Both the position numbers and the translations under genes were made by a program. The notes under the pieces are model-generated. The model searched no databases. It was not told the origin of the DNA and saw nothing but the letters and a program-made list of their open reading frames with translations. A stretch of DNA of 64,000 nucleotides from Phlyctochytrium arcticum (Eukaryota; Chytridiomycota; Chytridiomycetes; Chytridiales; Chytridiaceae): contig JAHLKI010000011.1 of NCBI GenBank assembly GCA_025602905.1, positions 1 through 64,000 on the forward strand, read 5' to 3'. How positions within the stretch are numbered: the first letter of the stretch is position 1; every line of letters begins with the position of its first letter. Positions 45,285-57,078 of the stretch are shown in pieces.

Positions 45285-45947
45285 CTTCCTTTGTTAATGG
45301 ATTACTTTGCAAGCGAGATTTGAGTTTCAGGGATAGGTGTCCCGCGAGACGGTCGGCATTGATGTGCGAGAGCAAGATCTTTTGTCGGGGGAGGAACGAG
45401 TGTGCAAACGTCCCGTATATCATAGACTGAACGACGGCGAACAGTACTGTGGATGGCTGTGCCTCATGACATACAGGAATTTGGTAAGCGACTTTGGGTT
45501 GAAATTCCGACAATTCTTCCACCCCAGGCGTTAAGCACTTAGTAGAGGATGAGAATGAAATCCGAAAGAACATGAGGGTATAACTCCTAGGTAATCTAAA
45601 AGGCTTATTTGTCTTCTTCAAAGGGCTGTGTGTCTACGACCTCGTGTTGGCCCAGGTAAACGCTGGGATGGGAGTCTGAACGGTGCCAAATCGCCAAGAT
45701 TTTGTCTCTTATAACAAACAAACTCCATTTGCTTCTTTTTCCTTGTTATGCCCCTTTACTAGTTGTTCTAATGTCTTTGTTTACCGCCTAAAAGCCGCAA
45801 AAGTCGCATCATGAATTTTTGAGCGAAGCCTGCAGTTTATGTCAGCGGAATCATTATAAGAGCTGGCCGAGCCTGAAATCCTCGCTATCAAAGCAGCCGC
45901 ACAGATCATTTTATTAGAACTTCAACCAGCGCTCTGAATAAAGAAGA
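45285..45947. other. Divergent intergenic region
   Basis: 663 bp between the annealing-helicase start (minus) and the Gln/Pro-rich gene (plus). The open frame on the minus strand (to 45621) is in a different frame from exon 1 and has no family motif, so I treat it as non-coding leader. Confidence 0.45.
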
Positions 45948-47078
45948 ATGATGTACAGCGGACTAGGGGCCGGGGGCGGGGCTCATGCAATGCCACCAGC
46001 AGAGTTACAACAGCCATCGCCCGTCCGTAGATGGGATCAACCACAACAGTTATACCAGCAACAACAACAGCAACAATATCCTTCACAGTACCAGCAGCAA
46101 TATCAGCACAGCTATAGCAAATCTTTGCAGCCTCCATCATCCCAGGCCCCACAGTTGAATCAAGCGCCAGAATGGGAATGGAATAAGGTCCCACCAGCTG
46201 CGGGTCCTTCCCAAGGGTATAGCAACCTCGACAAAAGTCCCGCATGGGCACCTGTGCAGTATCAGGTTCCTTCTGCTCCTTCCTATGCGCATACCACGGC
46301 ACCGGCTGCCGACCGGCCAACCCCTCCTCCTCCTCCCCCAGCATTAGATCACCCACAGAGTTTTGTCCCACAACCGGCCTACACCACCAGTAAAGGTCGT
46401 CGCCAATCTCGCCCGAGCCTGGGGAATGTGGGCTGGCAAGGACCCCCACCTCCAGGAGGCCCACCCCGACCAGTACACAACCCCAACCCCGCAAATCTAT
46501 ATCATCAACAGTCGATGCCGCAAATGGCAATTCCTTTTGGGGCTCCATCCAACGGTCCATTTGTGGACGGCCATCCCCCTCGTTTGGACTCTCTTCGCCA
46601 ATCGCAGTCCACACCCGCTTTATTCAATCAACAATATCCGGGTGGAGGTGCCCCAGGGGGCGGACTGCAACTTGGTCAAACCCGGCAATATCAGCTTGGC
46701 AATGATGATGGACATTCGAGTACTACGGTAAGGACATTCGGTCTCTAAGCTCTTCTTCCACTTACTCAAGTCTGTTACATGTATAGGATGTCCTCAACGG
46801 CTGGGCGTCTTCTTTAATCAACACCGTGGACTATTACGGTAACAAACTGGTCGATTCCTTGGGATTGAGTAATGGTCAAGTGAACAGCACCTCCCAATGG
46901 GACCGAAATCGATACCAAGTAAGTTGATCTTTGGACCACTTTCAAAATGCCGCGTTTTCTTATTTATGGGTGGTAGCCAAATCTTTCTCAACAACAACGC
47001 GTAACGTCTTCACCTTCCCTTTATGCACCTAGTCGCGGGGGACTGTATCAACCGTATGATGCATCTTCTTTAGTATAG
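45948..47078 (+). CDS. Gln/Pro-rich protein of unknown function
   Basis: Three exons (45948-46727, 46787-46918, 46977-47078), introns 59 and 58 nt, all phase 0; 337 aa. Residues 30-65 are a Gln-rich run and the middle is Pro/Gln/Ser-rich with PPPPP runs. The single ordered-looking segment is exon 2, a short amphipathic helix (DVLNGWASSLINTVDYYGNK). No known domain. The composition suggests an RNA-, membrane-trafficking- or actin-associated scaffold, but nothing is specific. The correct splice phase at both introns supports it as a real gene. Confidence 0.75.
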
Positions 47079-47652
47079 ATGATGTCCAACTGTAGCAAAT
47101 CATGAACGTTTCCTTTGTACGATTAAATGCCAAATATCTCGTCGAAATACTTTTAGGATGCAAAGTCCGGGCCATATAAAAGTCGTCAAAAGGCCATTAG
47201 AACCTCATATCTCTTCTGAATGGTCCGTTTTCTTGGCATCCATTTATCCAGGTTCTGGGTTGAGCGATTTCTCCGCTGCTGACAAGACAAGATGACCGGA
47301 TACCAGGAAGGTAACCCGACCTCGAGTCCATTATGGTCACCTGACCCTCAATTGAGGTAACCGCGTTGGGCCTTCAATTGTTGGGCCTGGCGGTCGGGCG
47401 TCTGGTCCTCTGAGCCTCGCCTAATTGATCTCAGAGCATCTCAGGCCCAGGAAATCTCGTTACCCGCCTAGGGTTACACCGCGTTTCTTGGGCCTGAGGG
47501 TCGGGTTTCCACGTGAGCTTCTGAGTTTGAGAGTTTGGGTCTTGGCAAATTGTTGCACTCAAAAACGTACGCTAAAGAGGAATTCGCACTACAACTTTGG
47601 ACTTTCACAACACATCAAACTACTACTGGTCTACCCTTTTCAAGTTGAAGCC
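47079..47652. other. Intergenic with palindromes, BRO1 gene promoter side
   Basis: 574 bp. The GC-rich part 47320-47520 has a perfect 12-bp palindrome CCTCAATTGAGG (47346-47357) and a 15-bp near-perfect inverted repeat, 47440-47454 with 47484-47498 (ctcaggcccaggaaa / tttcttgggcctgag). Several GGGCCT and GGTCGGG words recur. Confidence 0.55.
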
Positions 47653-50600
47653 ATGTCAGGTGTTTCGTCCACCAACATGCTTCCGGTCGAGTTCAAACGG
47701 TAAGACGAAATTCAGAGCGATTTGAGCGCGGGCATTCCTTACTAAATCAGCAAACCCACAATATAGTACTGAACGTTTATCACTTGCACCACCCATCAAA
47801 GCATATATCGGGACAGCTTATGCGGAGGATCCAGACATTTACATCGACGATTTTCGAAATTTGGACAATCTACGCGGCGATATCATTATTCTGGACGTAC
47901 ATACCGCGTCGCTCAACAAGCTTTTGAAGTAGGCCTGCTCTTGTGCTCTTGTGATGATTCATCATTGCATGCATGTAACGAGACCGGGTACAGGTACTAT
48001 GGGCAGCTACTTTACGTTGGATCCAAGTTTCCTATCGATGAAAACAACGTAAGTACAAACTTGTTTTCACTCAATTTCTTGTCAATTCACCGGTTATGAC
48101 TTGATGCAGATCAAGATATGTTTTTCTTGGTACAACGCGATTGGAAAAGACACTCGAAAGTCTAGTACGACCCCTCATTTGCTGATTTTGCCGATTGAAC
48201 ATGTTCCTGACTTGATGCGTTAGTTTCAAGCTTCAGTCTGAACTTTGAAAAGGCTAGTATCCTGTTCAATATTGCGGCCATGTACAGCCAGCTTGGCGTC
48301 TCCGAGAATCGTTCGACTGCCGAGGGCCTCAAACGAGCGGCCATATACCTCCAGGTACCTTTTCTTCTTAAGAGGCACTTGAGCATCGAAGACTAAGTGA
48401 TGGGAATGGAAGCAATCCGCAGGCGTGTTTGAGACGTTACAGGCGCAAGTACCATCTATGAATCTTCCAACCGCCCCAGATTTCTCGCCAAGTGCACTCA
48501 ACACACTGAGTAACTTTATGCTGGCACAAGCGCAAGAGTGCTTTTGGTATAAAGCTGTCGTGGGTACGACCCAAAACATCAGTCCAATAACTTTTCGCGT
48601 CCGACTCATCACATCGTCTATTCCCAGATAAAATGAAGGACGCCGTCATTGCCCGACTTGCGGCCCAGGTTGCCATGTTCTACGAGCAAGCCCACACCAA
48701 CGCCGTATCGTCTGGTGTATTCCACGATGTAAGTTTTTGTCCATAAACGAGAATTTTCGGTGTAGTATCTGATTGGTACTGCTGCAGTCCTGGCTTGTTC
48801 AAATGGACATCAAAGTACATCACTTTAAGGCGGCGGCTCAATTTCGCCAATCGCAAGTATGCCTGGCCGCAGGCAAATATGGAGAAGAAATTGCGCGCTT
48901 GCAGGCAGCCATTGGACATGTCAAAAAGGCTTTGAACAGTTCGTCCTTTAAAAAGACTTCATCATATGTCCAGTCCGACCTCAAGGTAAGATTTCCTTGC
49001 AGCTCCCGTCCCAAGTGCACCCAGACTGACGAGAACATCACAGAATCTGCAAGGAACCATTGAACAAGCACTTCAGAGGGCTGAAAAGGACAATGATATC
49101 GTCTGTGCGTATCCTGTATCCGAGCGAGCCCTAGTTTTGGTACACTACTGACATTAGATGGTTTGGACAGATATGGAGACAGTCCCACATATCGAGACCC
49201 TACAGCCCATTGGAGGAGCCAAGATGGTCAATGCCACCCCGCTGCCCGACTTGAGCGACCTATCTGACGTTGTGGGCCCGGCCATGTTTTCCAAGTTGGT
49301 TCCCTTCTCGGTACATCAGTCCGCATCAGTCTACAGTCACAAGAAAGACGCTCTGGTTGGCATGCTCATTGGCAAGATTGCTGAAGCATCTGAAGTTGCA
49401 CAATCGTGAGTAAGACTCAAATCCCTTGGGATTGAACCATACATTTCTACAGTACGACGCGGTTTTCTCTAAATATCCCTCCTTTGTACTCCCTTTTATT
49501 CTCCCCCAACTTGCAGTACGCTTTCATCTTTGAATCTTCCCGCCGCGATCGAAGCTCTTGAACAGCCTATTGGGCTTCCACCAACGCTTTTGAAGCACTC
49601 TGAAGAAGTTCGCAGTCAAGGCGGAGCCAAGAGCCTTCATGACTCATGGGCGACGATTACCGCTCTTTCGGATCGCGATGTTGCCATTCTAAACCAGGTT
49701 AGTCTCCAACCTAAAACCGCTCGCTTTCTGATTCTTATCAAAGTTATATGACAGGTTGTGAAAACTCTGGACGATGAGGAGGCTGACGACGAAGAGATGC
49801 GACGGCAATTTGGACCAAAGTGGACGCGAACGCGTTCTGCAGAGCATACTGGAAACTTACGGGAAGGCGTCAAAAACTACCGCAAGAAGCTTGACGCGGC
49901 CAAAAAGTCAGATTTACTCATCAAGAGCAAGATGGAGGATAACCTGCATTACATTGAGAGTTTGAGTTCCAGCAAGGAGGAATTGGAGGCGTCGATCCCA
50001 TCCAGCACAGTGCAATCGACCCCTGTTTCCAAAGATCCTACTGTTAAGCAACTGAAAGGCCTTTTGGATCAGCTGAATGGGGTCATCAAAGCCCGGTCAT
50101 CTTTGACGGAAAACTTGAAGCGGACAGCTGCCAGCGATGATATTGGTATGTCATGACAAATTTCTGTTCTACTGTGACATGCATTGAACTGCCAGAATAG
50201 GTCCGCGCCTGGTTGAAGCTGCTAACAGATCTGAAGGCAAAGAAGATGATGAGTTGTTTTCGCAGCAGTTGAAGCGCTATGAGCCGTTTGAGCAAGCTGC
50301 TGAAAAGTCATTGGCCGAGCAGGCTACGCTTCTCAATGCCATTACGGTCAGTTTGTTGGATCCCGCGTCGCCTGGCGAGAATGCACTCATTTCTTTGAAA
50401 ATAGGAAACTAATCGTCAATTTATGAGCTCCAAGCAAAGCAATCACCTTATTCGGGATCGCGAAAATGCGCTCCAAAACCTTGATAATGCTTATAAGGCC
50501 TTTGTGGACATTTCCGCCAACATGCACGAAGGCGTGAAGTTTTACACGGATTTCCAAGCCGTTTTGAACCGATTTGCTGATAATTGTCGACAATATGCTC

Positions 50601-51039
50601 TGACGAGGAGTGTGGACAAGCGGGACATTATCAATGAATTGCAACGCAGCTTAACTGACTTGAGAGTGACCGATCCCAGCCACAACGTTGGTGGTGGGGC
50701 TCCACAGTTGCCGCCTAGACAGGGAGGTGGAGGGTACAATTATGGCGGTGGTGCTGGTGGCGCCCAATTTCCAACACCTTCCCACATGCCTCCAGCAGGT
50801 TTGTCCGAATTTTATCTTCTCCTTCCTCCTTGGAACTCACATAGTTTTACTTAGGAGCAACATGGAACCCTTCCATGCCGCTACAATACGGCCCGCCAAA
50901 GCCTCAACAACAACAACAACAACAGCAAAACCAGCAATCATCACCGTACGCTCCCAACGTCTACTACAGCAATGCGCAACCAAGCTCTATGCCGCCTCCC
51001 ATGCCGGCTGGACAGACTTATAGACCGTATGGGGTCTGA
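47653..51039 (+). CDS. ALIX/Bro1/Rim20-type BRO1-domain protein
   Basis: Fifteen exons, 833 aa: 47653-47699, 47767-47928, 47994-48048, 48110-48164, 48224-48354, 48413-48563, 48628-48728, 48788-48985, 49044-49100, 49158-49405, 49517-49697, 49755-50145, 50201-50346, 50405-50798 and 50855-51039. The BRO1 domain (about 1-370) shows [31 protein letters not shown] and [20 protein letters not shown]. The V-shaped coiled-coil domain (about 370-720) follows, then a Pro/Gln-rich tail (polyQ near 770, ending YRPYGV). Such proteins bind the ESCRT-III subunit Snf7 and act in multivesicular-body sorting (Bro1/ALIX) or ambient-pH signalling (Rim20/PalA); sequence alone does not decide between them. Introns are 55-67 nt except one of 111 nt. 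The intron-5 acceptor (ends 48412) and the intron-9 donor (GTCTGT, 49101) were set by frame. Confidence 0.92.
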
Positions 51040-51318
51040 GCGCCCGGATGGACTTTGAGACTCAATTATACCTGTATTCTTCCATGTGTTCTCGATACTT
51101 TTTTTTGTGTAAAAGCGCTTCTTGGTTATAACGTCTCAAGTTTCCGCGGCAAACAACCCGCCACTGCCCGCCAGCGGAAGAGTCATCTGTGATCAGATTG
51201 GTGAAATCCAACTATTTAACAAACGTGGAGGGAGCATGATGTATGGTGTGGTGAGGATCAGATTGAAGGGTATATAGTACATGAAGGGTATACAAACAAA
51301 AGCCAAATTAGAACATTT

Positions 51319-52005
51319 TCAAGCGGCAACGAATCCTTTGACCTGGCTGGCAGCCATGTCCGTCATGCGGGTAACCACCTTTTCGACCAGCTTCTGCTTG
51401 ACAACCAATTGGTGGTGGTTGAATTTTTTAGCCAGATACTCAGATGCGGATTCGGGCAGGTAGTGAAGAATCAGGGTAATGGTGCCTGCCGGCTTGTCCT
51501 TTTTGGCGGATGTGAGGGGAACGGTGGTAATAGTGTGCCATGCCTTGGAGAGGGGTGCGGGGAGGGTGAGCTGGAGCGTTCCCGGTGTTTTGCCCGCTGT
51601 TGCAGTAGTCATGCCGGTAGTTTCAGTAGATACTTGGGATGCAGCAGGTGAGAAGGAAATGCGGACACTGCCAATCAAGTCGTGGGAGTCATAGTCGGCA
51701 TCCCAGACCTGGACGTCCATGGTCTCAATGTCGTTCTCAACGCCAAAGGAGAGCTTTTCATTCCAGATGGGGTGGGAGCCAAACTGGACTTGGGTTTGCT
51801 GCAGCATGACGGTTTGATCGTCGGGTGTTTTGGGAGGTGAGGCGGGAGGAGTGGGGCCGGCGTTGAGGGCAAGGACAGTGTAGGCATCGTTCTGGCCAAA
51901 AAGGTCATGTTTGGGGAGGTTGGAGGCCGAGAGGACGGTGAGGGAGAGGATACCCTTCAAGCGGGTAGGGGCGGTTTTGCCAGAGGGAGCGGTTGATGCG
52001 AGCAT
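51319..52005 (-). CDS. C2-domain protein
   Basis: Intronless, 228 aa from ATG 52005 to the stop at 51319. The C2 domain spans about residues 15-150: GILSLTVLSASNLPKHDLFGQNDAYTVL, with the calcium-loop Asp residues partly present (D in KHDLFGQNDAY), then FGSHPIWNEKLSFGVE and MDVQVWDADYDSHDLIGSV. The C-terminus (WHTITTVPLTS, then GTITLILHYLPESASEYLAKK) completes the beta-sandwich and adds an amphipathic tail. It resembles the small fungal and plant single-C2 proteins that bind membranes in response to Ca2+. The frame runs further upstream, but a TATA box at 52086-52092 places the transcript start near 52060, so the ATG at 52005 is preferred. Confidence 0.85.
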   Translation of the reverse strand: MLASTAPSGKTAPTRLKGILSLTVLSASNLPKHDLFGQNDAYTVLALNAGPTPPASPPKTPDDQTVMLQQTQVQFGSHPIWNEKLSFGVENDIETMDVQVWDADYDSHDLIGSVRISFSPAASQVSTETTGMTTATAGKTPGTLQLTLPAPLSKAWHTITTVPLTSAKKDKPAGTITLILHYLPESASEYLAKKFNHHQLVVKQKLVEKVVTRMTDMAASQVKGFVAA

Positions 52006-52085
52006 GTTTTTCGAGATGTGTTTGACGCGTTCAGGTTTGGTGATCTTGGTCTGGACTCTGGATTGGCAGGCAATGGTGTTTCCCT

Positions 52086-52092
52086 TTTTATA
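52086..52092 (-). promoter_or_regulatory. TATA box of the C2-domain gene
   Basis: TATAAAA on the minus strand, about 81 nt upstream of the chosen ATG. It decides the start against the longer upstream frame. Confidence 0.6.
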
Positions 52093-53124
52093 CTCGCTGG
52101 ATGTCCTGAAGTACAGCCCCTCGGAAGGTTGACAATACATCACGGAGGACTAACTACATCATTCTGGCGGGCCATTTTTCTAATGAAACCTGGCGGCGTC
52201 GGAGCTCTTCCTCACGAATTTCGTTATAAAAAGGCAATCTGTGCTCGCTCGCTGGATCCGCTTAGCTGCGCAAAACTTAGATCTGCGGTATTTCTGCCCC
52301 CGAGCTTCTCAGCCACATCTGAGCCGCCGGTCGGCTTCGATCCAGCCCAGAAATATTTTTCTTGAAGATCCTTGTTGCTACATACAGTACACTGGGCCTA
52401 CCCGGGGCCTACACAGTACTAGCCCACGCCAGGCCTTTTCGTTTTGCATGATTGCCTGTTGAGAAATACTCATACCCGCGGTGGTTATTGGGATTGCCTA
52501 TACATATCATATTCGTTCAATTTCGTTGCCACGAAGGCCCACAACCGGCGTTGTTGATTTTCGCTTGACAAAGATCGAAATTTTCTCATATCATATCTTT
52601 ATCTTGATGGCAAGAGCCAAGCTTTTCTGTTCCTTGCCCGTGTCCCCGGGAAGAGTTTTCCAAAGCAAGAGCGCTCGCTGTTTTGCGCACTTCGCGTATG
52701 AGGTTGGCCGGGAGGGAAAAACGCGATGTATATATGGGACGTTTGGGCCATTGCAGCATTCTGCGAATGATGTGGGGAAATAAAGAACTTAGGCCGTTCG
52801 TTGAACGACTCGCGGAGCTCATCGCTGTGCAACCGTGAGTTCTATGGAATTTTTGCAAATGGAACAACGGGGGCAGCCGAGGGCGCACAGTTTGCTGGAT
52901 GGACCTTGACACTTCCCCAAAAAAAACCTCAGTATGATATATATGATGGAGGCCTTGGGCTGTTCGCCCTTCTCCCTTCATGCGGCGTTGAATTGAAGAG
53001 TCGCTGTTCCAGCTGCGTCCCAGTTTCTAAAGAATCTCAACCTCATATATCTGATCTGGAAGTGTTCCAGGCATAGTGACGGAAGGCCACTGATAGGAAA
53101 AACACATTACCTTCTCCTTCCAAG
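52093..53124. other. Intergenic between C2-domain and permease genes
   Basis: About 1 kb between divergent genes. No gene was recognised; open frames on both strands overlap each other and lack motifs. Confidence 0.45.
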
Positions 53125-54743
53125 ATGACAGGTCCAACCCCCGTCGTTGCCATCAAAGAGCCCCACATGGTAAGCGGGCATAGTTCCAAATCATGAGATG
53201 AACTCATTAACAATTCGCCTACTTACAGGGCCTCTTTACGTCCATTTCAATGGTCGTTGGTGTCATCATCGGAGTTGGGATCTTTGGCACCCCACAGTCC
53301 GCCTTTATCGAATTCAATTCTGTCGGCCTCACCCTCTTATGCTGGGTCCTGGCCGGTCTCAATACCCTGGCTGGTGCTTTTTGCTACGCAGAACTGGGAT
53401 GCTCCATGCCCAATGACGGCGGGGAACACAACTATCTATTAGCGGCATTCGGCCCCTACGCAGCCTACTCTTTCGACTGGACCCAAGCCCTGCTTTCATG
53501 GCCTCTCTCCTGCTCTGCCGTGGCAGCCATCGTGGCCGAGTACATTGCCAAGCTCATGTTTGACAACAAGAATCTGGGCACAACTCCCGGGGCAGGCGAG
53601 ATCGCCTACCAGACCCCGCGATGGATCATTCTTGTCATTGCCATTGTCCTTCTCGCCGCCTTCACCCTCATCAACTGCCTTTCCGCCTCACTGGGCGCCC
53701 GCATCCAAACGATCCTAACAGCAGCCAAACTCTGGGCGTTATTGATGATTGCCATCATCGGATTCGTCTTTCTCGCCAAAGGAACCCATACCGCAAACTT
53801 TAAAGATCCATTTGCGGGCGCATCCTCCGTGTCGATATCCGCGTTTGGGAACGGTCTTACCTTCCTGCTCTTCTGCTACGGCTGCTTCAATAACTTGAAC
53901 CTGATGTTGGGCGAGATGAAAAATGTGGAAAAGCGTCTTCCGCTCGCCTTGATCCTATCCCTCGTCATTGTCACAACAGCCTATGTCTCGGCTAATGTAG
54001 CCTACTTTGCAGTCCTACCATTGGACACCATTCGCGCGACCAAGGTGATTGGTCTCAACGTCGGCAACGCAGCGATGGGCTCAGCCGGCGCCTACATCAT
54101 CTCCATCTTTATCATTCTCTCTGCCATGGGCACCATTAATGCCCTCATCTACGGCAATGCCCGGCTTATCACTGCATCCGCACAAGAAGCCATCCTCTTT
54201 CCCCGCTTCTTCGCCAACGTCTCTCCCCGCTTTGGCACCCCCATCCCTGCCACCCTGTTCACCTTTGTCATTTCCGTCATCCTCCTCTTTGCCGGAGGCG
54301 CCGACTTCCTCGTCAAAATGTACGCATTCTCCACATACGTCTTCTTCACCTTGACCATCGTTGGGATGCTCTGCCTCCGTCGATACCGCCCCGACCTTCC
54401 CCGCCCCTTCAAAGTCTGGACCCCCGTCGCCTTTATCTTTATCGCCGTCTCCATCTTTGTCGTCATCTTTCCCTTTCTACAAGCCAAAAGCATCGCAGAT
54501 GTCGTCCCATACTTGATCGGCATCGCATTCATGCTCATTCCCATCCCGATAGTAGCAGTCACGACTCGTGCGCAGCGCAAGCGAAATCGGGATGTTGGAT
54601 ATATCTCAAGGCCCACTCGACGGTTCTTGGGTTGTATTCCTGTCCCAGCACGCATCATCCCCAGTCCGTCAATACCCATGCAACCCACTGCTCCTACTCA
54701 TGAACCCATAGTAACAAAGCCGGTCGTTCGCAAACATTCCTGA
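53125..54743 (+). CDS. APC-superfamily amino-acid permease (LAT-like)
   Basis: Plasma-membrane transporter, 519 aa. Two exons (53125-53169, 53229-54743), intron 59 nt, phase 0. About twelve membrane helices can be traced. TM1 has the unwound substrate loop GVIIGVGIFGTP, the APC/LAT hallmark. TM6 region FCYGCFNNLNLMLGEMKNVEKRLP matches the [FY]xGWxxxNxxxEE-type segment of L-type transporters and related fungal permeases. The N-terminus is short (about 25 residues) and the C-terminus carries a basic and Pro/Thr-rich tail. It should import amino acids; the substrate cannot be read. No partner heavy-chain gene is nearby. Confidence 0.9.
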
Positions 54744-55348
54744 TAACTTAAACTATACTTTGATACCAGAGCTTCATTCTCCACCTTTCGATCCATCTTT
54801 TTTATCTTTGGTGGTTACATTTTTGAGGTCTTTCGTTTGTCTTGGATAGTCGGCGGTGCGGTATGACTTTTGGATTGGGATGGCCCAGAGTATCCAGGTT
54901 TCAACACCCTTCCATAGGTTCTAATCGTTTTCTCCCCCCTTCACTATTTGAGGTGGGAAAATAGGTTTTTGGCAAGCAAATGTCCAGCTTTCCGTAAGGC
55001 AACCACGACAGATCGTTAGTACATTTAGGCAGTTACCCGTATGTTTGACTGGACCTTTGAGCTGCTGGGTTGCTTGTGCCCGGGTATTGAGTCAGGCCGC
55101 CCAGTCTCTGATCTTGGTGTAGGAAATGTTGATTCAAGATCAGATTCAAAGAGACTTTCTGAAAGACTTTCAAAGATGCTGCGCTCATTAATCCCGAGTG
55201 GGTGTAATGAAAAATCGCGCTCACACGAGGAAGCAATCCCGAACTTCCCGAACGACACAAAAGTTCAGCAACCAATCGTAAAACGCAACGCAACAACCTT
55301 TTGCAGAACCTTTGAAAGAAGTCGACTTGCCAAGGGAAAGAGCAAGAA
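54744..55348. other. Intergenic upstream of PEX7
   Basis: 605 bp. An open frame starting at 55041 runs through the PEX7 intron in frame with exon 2, but it destroys the conserved first WD motif, so I treat it as fortuitous. Confidence 0.5.
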
Positions 55349-56483
55349 ATGGAACCTGTCCGGTTTCGCACCGCCGGGTTCAACGGCTATGCTGTACGTC
55401 GCACCATCCCTTAGATTGTCAACAAATGCCTTACAAACTTTACTTCAGGTTGAATTCTCGCCGTTTTTCGAACCCCGGCTCGCCGTCGCATCTGCCGCCA
55501 ACTACGGCATAGTCGGAAACGGGCGGCTATGGATCCTCAACGCCAATCCTGAAGCTGGCATATCCGCGGAACGAGTTTATGATACCCAGGATGGAGTCTA
55601 TGATGTAGCATGGAGCGAGTCTCATGAACGACAGGTCGTCAGCGCCGGCGGAGACGGAAGTTTGAAATTGTGGGATGTGGAGTTGGCTGTATGTTTTGCA
55701 TTTTGGTTCTGTCACTGGACATTTCAAAGCGGAGATATTCACCTTTTTGCTTGTCATTAGGACTTTCCGGTCAAAAACTGGATCGAACATTCTCGAGAGG
55801 TCTTCTCGGTTGCATGGAATCTAGTCGATAAACAGACATTCCTGTCAGCTTCTTGGGACCAAACAATCAAAATCGTAAGTTGAATTCGAATGTATTCACC
55901 TAGCTACATGGGACTTAAAAACATCTCCAAGTGGCACCCTGAGCAACCCACCTCCCTCCAAACATTCAAGGAACACTCACAATGTGTCTATCAAGCCGCG
56001 TGGTCACCTACCTCCCCAACAACTTTTGCTTCGTGCTCCGGCGACGGATCTCTCAAAATCTGGGACACCCGCTCCCAAGTATCCTCCCAAACCATTCTCG
56101 CCCATCGTGCCGAAACACTCTGCCTGGACTGGAATAAATATATCCCAGAATCAATCGTGACGGGATCCGTCGATCATTCCATAAAAGTATGGGATTTACG
56201 ACGAGGCGACCGCGAAGTATCTATCCTGACTGGCCACGAATACGCAGTCCGCCGCGTCAAATGTTCACCGCACAGCGGCGATATTGTTTGCTCGGCGTCG
56301 TATGATATGACGATGCGCGTGTGGAACTGGCAAACGAGGGAGCCCGTATACGTGCACCCAGCGCATTCCGAGTTTGTGCTTGGAGTGGATATGAACATGT
56401 TCTGGGAAGGGGTTGTGGCAACGTGTGCGTGGGACGAGGAGGTACATATTGTCAGGGTGCCCGGATTGGCACCAGGAAGGTGA
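55349..56483 (+). CDS. PEX7: Peroxin 7, PTS2 receptor
   Basis: WD40 receptor that carries PTS2-bearing enzymes (such as thiolase) from cytosol to peroxisomes. Four exons (55349-55393, 55449-55688, 55761-55874, 55932-56483), introns 55-72 nt, all phase 0; 316 aa, the usual length. The start MEPVRFRTAGFNGYAVEFSP matches the family beginning (GFxGYxVxxSPF). WD repeats end in LKLWDV, FLSASWDQTIKIW, GDGSLKIWD, VDHSIKVWDL and YDMTMRVWNW; the fourth repeat start HxQCVYQAAWSP and the final ATCAWDE are typical of PEX7. The ATG at 55349 was preferred over the longer read-through frame because only the spliced form restores the first blade. Confidence 0.95.
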
Positions 56484-57078
56484 CAACAGGCTTTGGACTT
56501 TTGTCGGGTGTAGCTGATGCTGGATGTGACTATATGTATGTATATAACAGAAATGATGTTTTCTGCAGGACCGCGGCCTCCCATCGTGGCGCGGCCATGA
56601 GAAGATTGATTGCACAGGTAGCACTGCTTGCACTATCAGAGGACGTTGAGTAGAAATGTTCCACGTTCGCTCAATTGATGCGCAGATCCGCACAATGTAC
56701 TACTTAATACTGTGGGAGAACTCTCGCATCCAAACGCGTAGTGAGGTCCTCACCGCAACCGGCCGCAACCAACCTCCGGGATGGGCTCGGATACTCCCAT
56801 CAAGCTTACCCCACCAGCAAATATGCCATCTGCAACATGTGCAATCAGGACCCAAAGATGCACCAAAGTTCATCATCAGTACCTAACCTTGTCACTATTC
56901 TAACTGTTGACCCTTTACATCGCGACTCATCACACCACACCAACTTTCTTTCTCTGTTCGTGAAATGACAGGTCAACTTTCTGCTAGCCAATTGGCCAAG
57001 CATAAAACTTTAAATATGAACGAAAATAATACAAGAAAAGAAAGAAAAAGACATATTCACAAATAAAAAAATCAAACT
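56484..57078. other. Intergenic between convergent PEX7 and LYS2
   Basis: 595 bp shared 3-prime region of two convergent genes. AT-rich near 57000-57070. No gene was recognised. Confidence 0.55.

Noticed and set aside
45223..45621. Minus-strand frame 45223-45621 as the N-terminus of the annealing helicase
   Set aside because: Its phase does not join exon 2 through the clear donor at 45261. Only the frame from ATG 45284 (phase 2) does.
55041..55760. PEX7 starting at 55041 and reading through intron 1
   Set aside because: That frame replaces the conserved GFNGYAVEFSP start with unrelated sequence. The spliced model from 55349 restores it.
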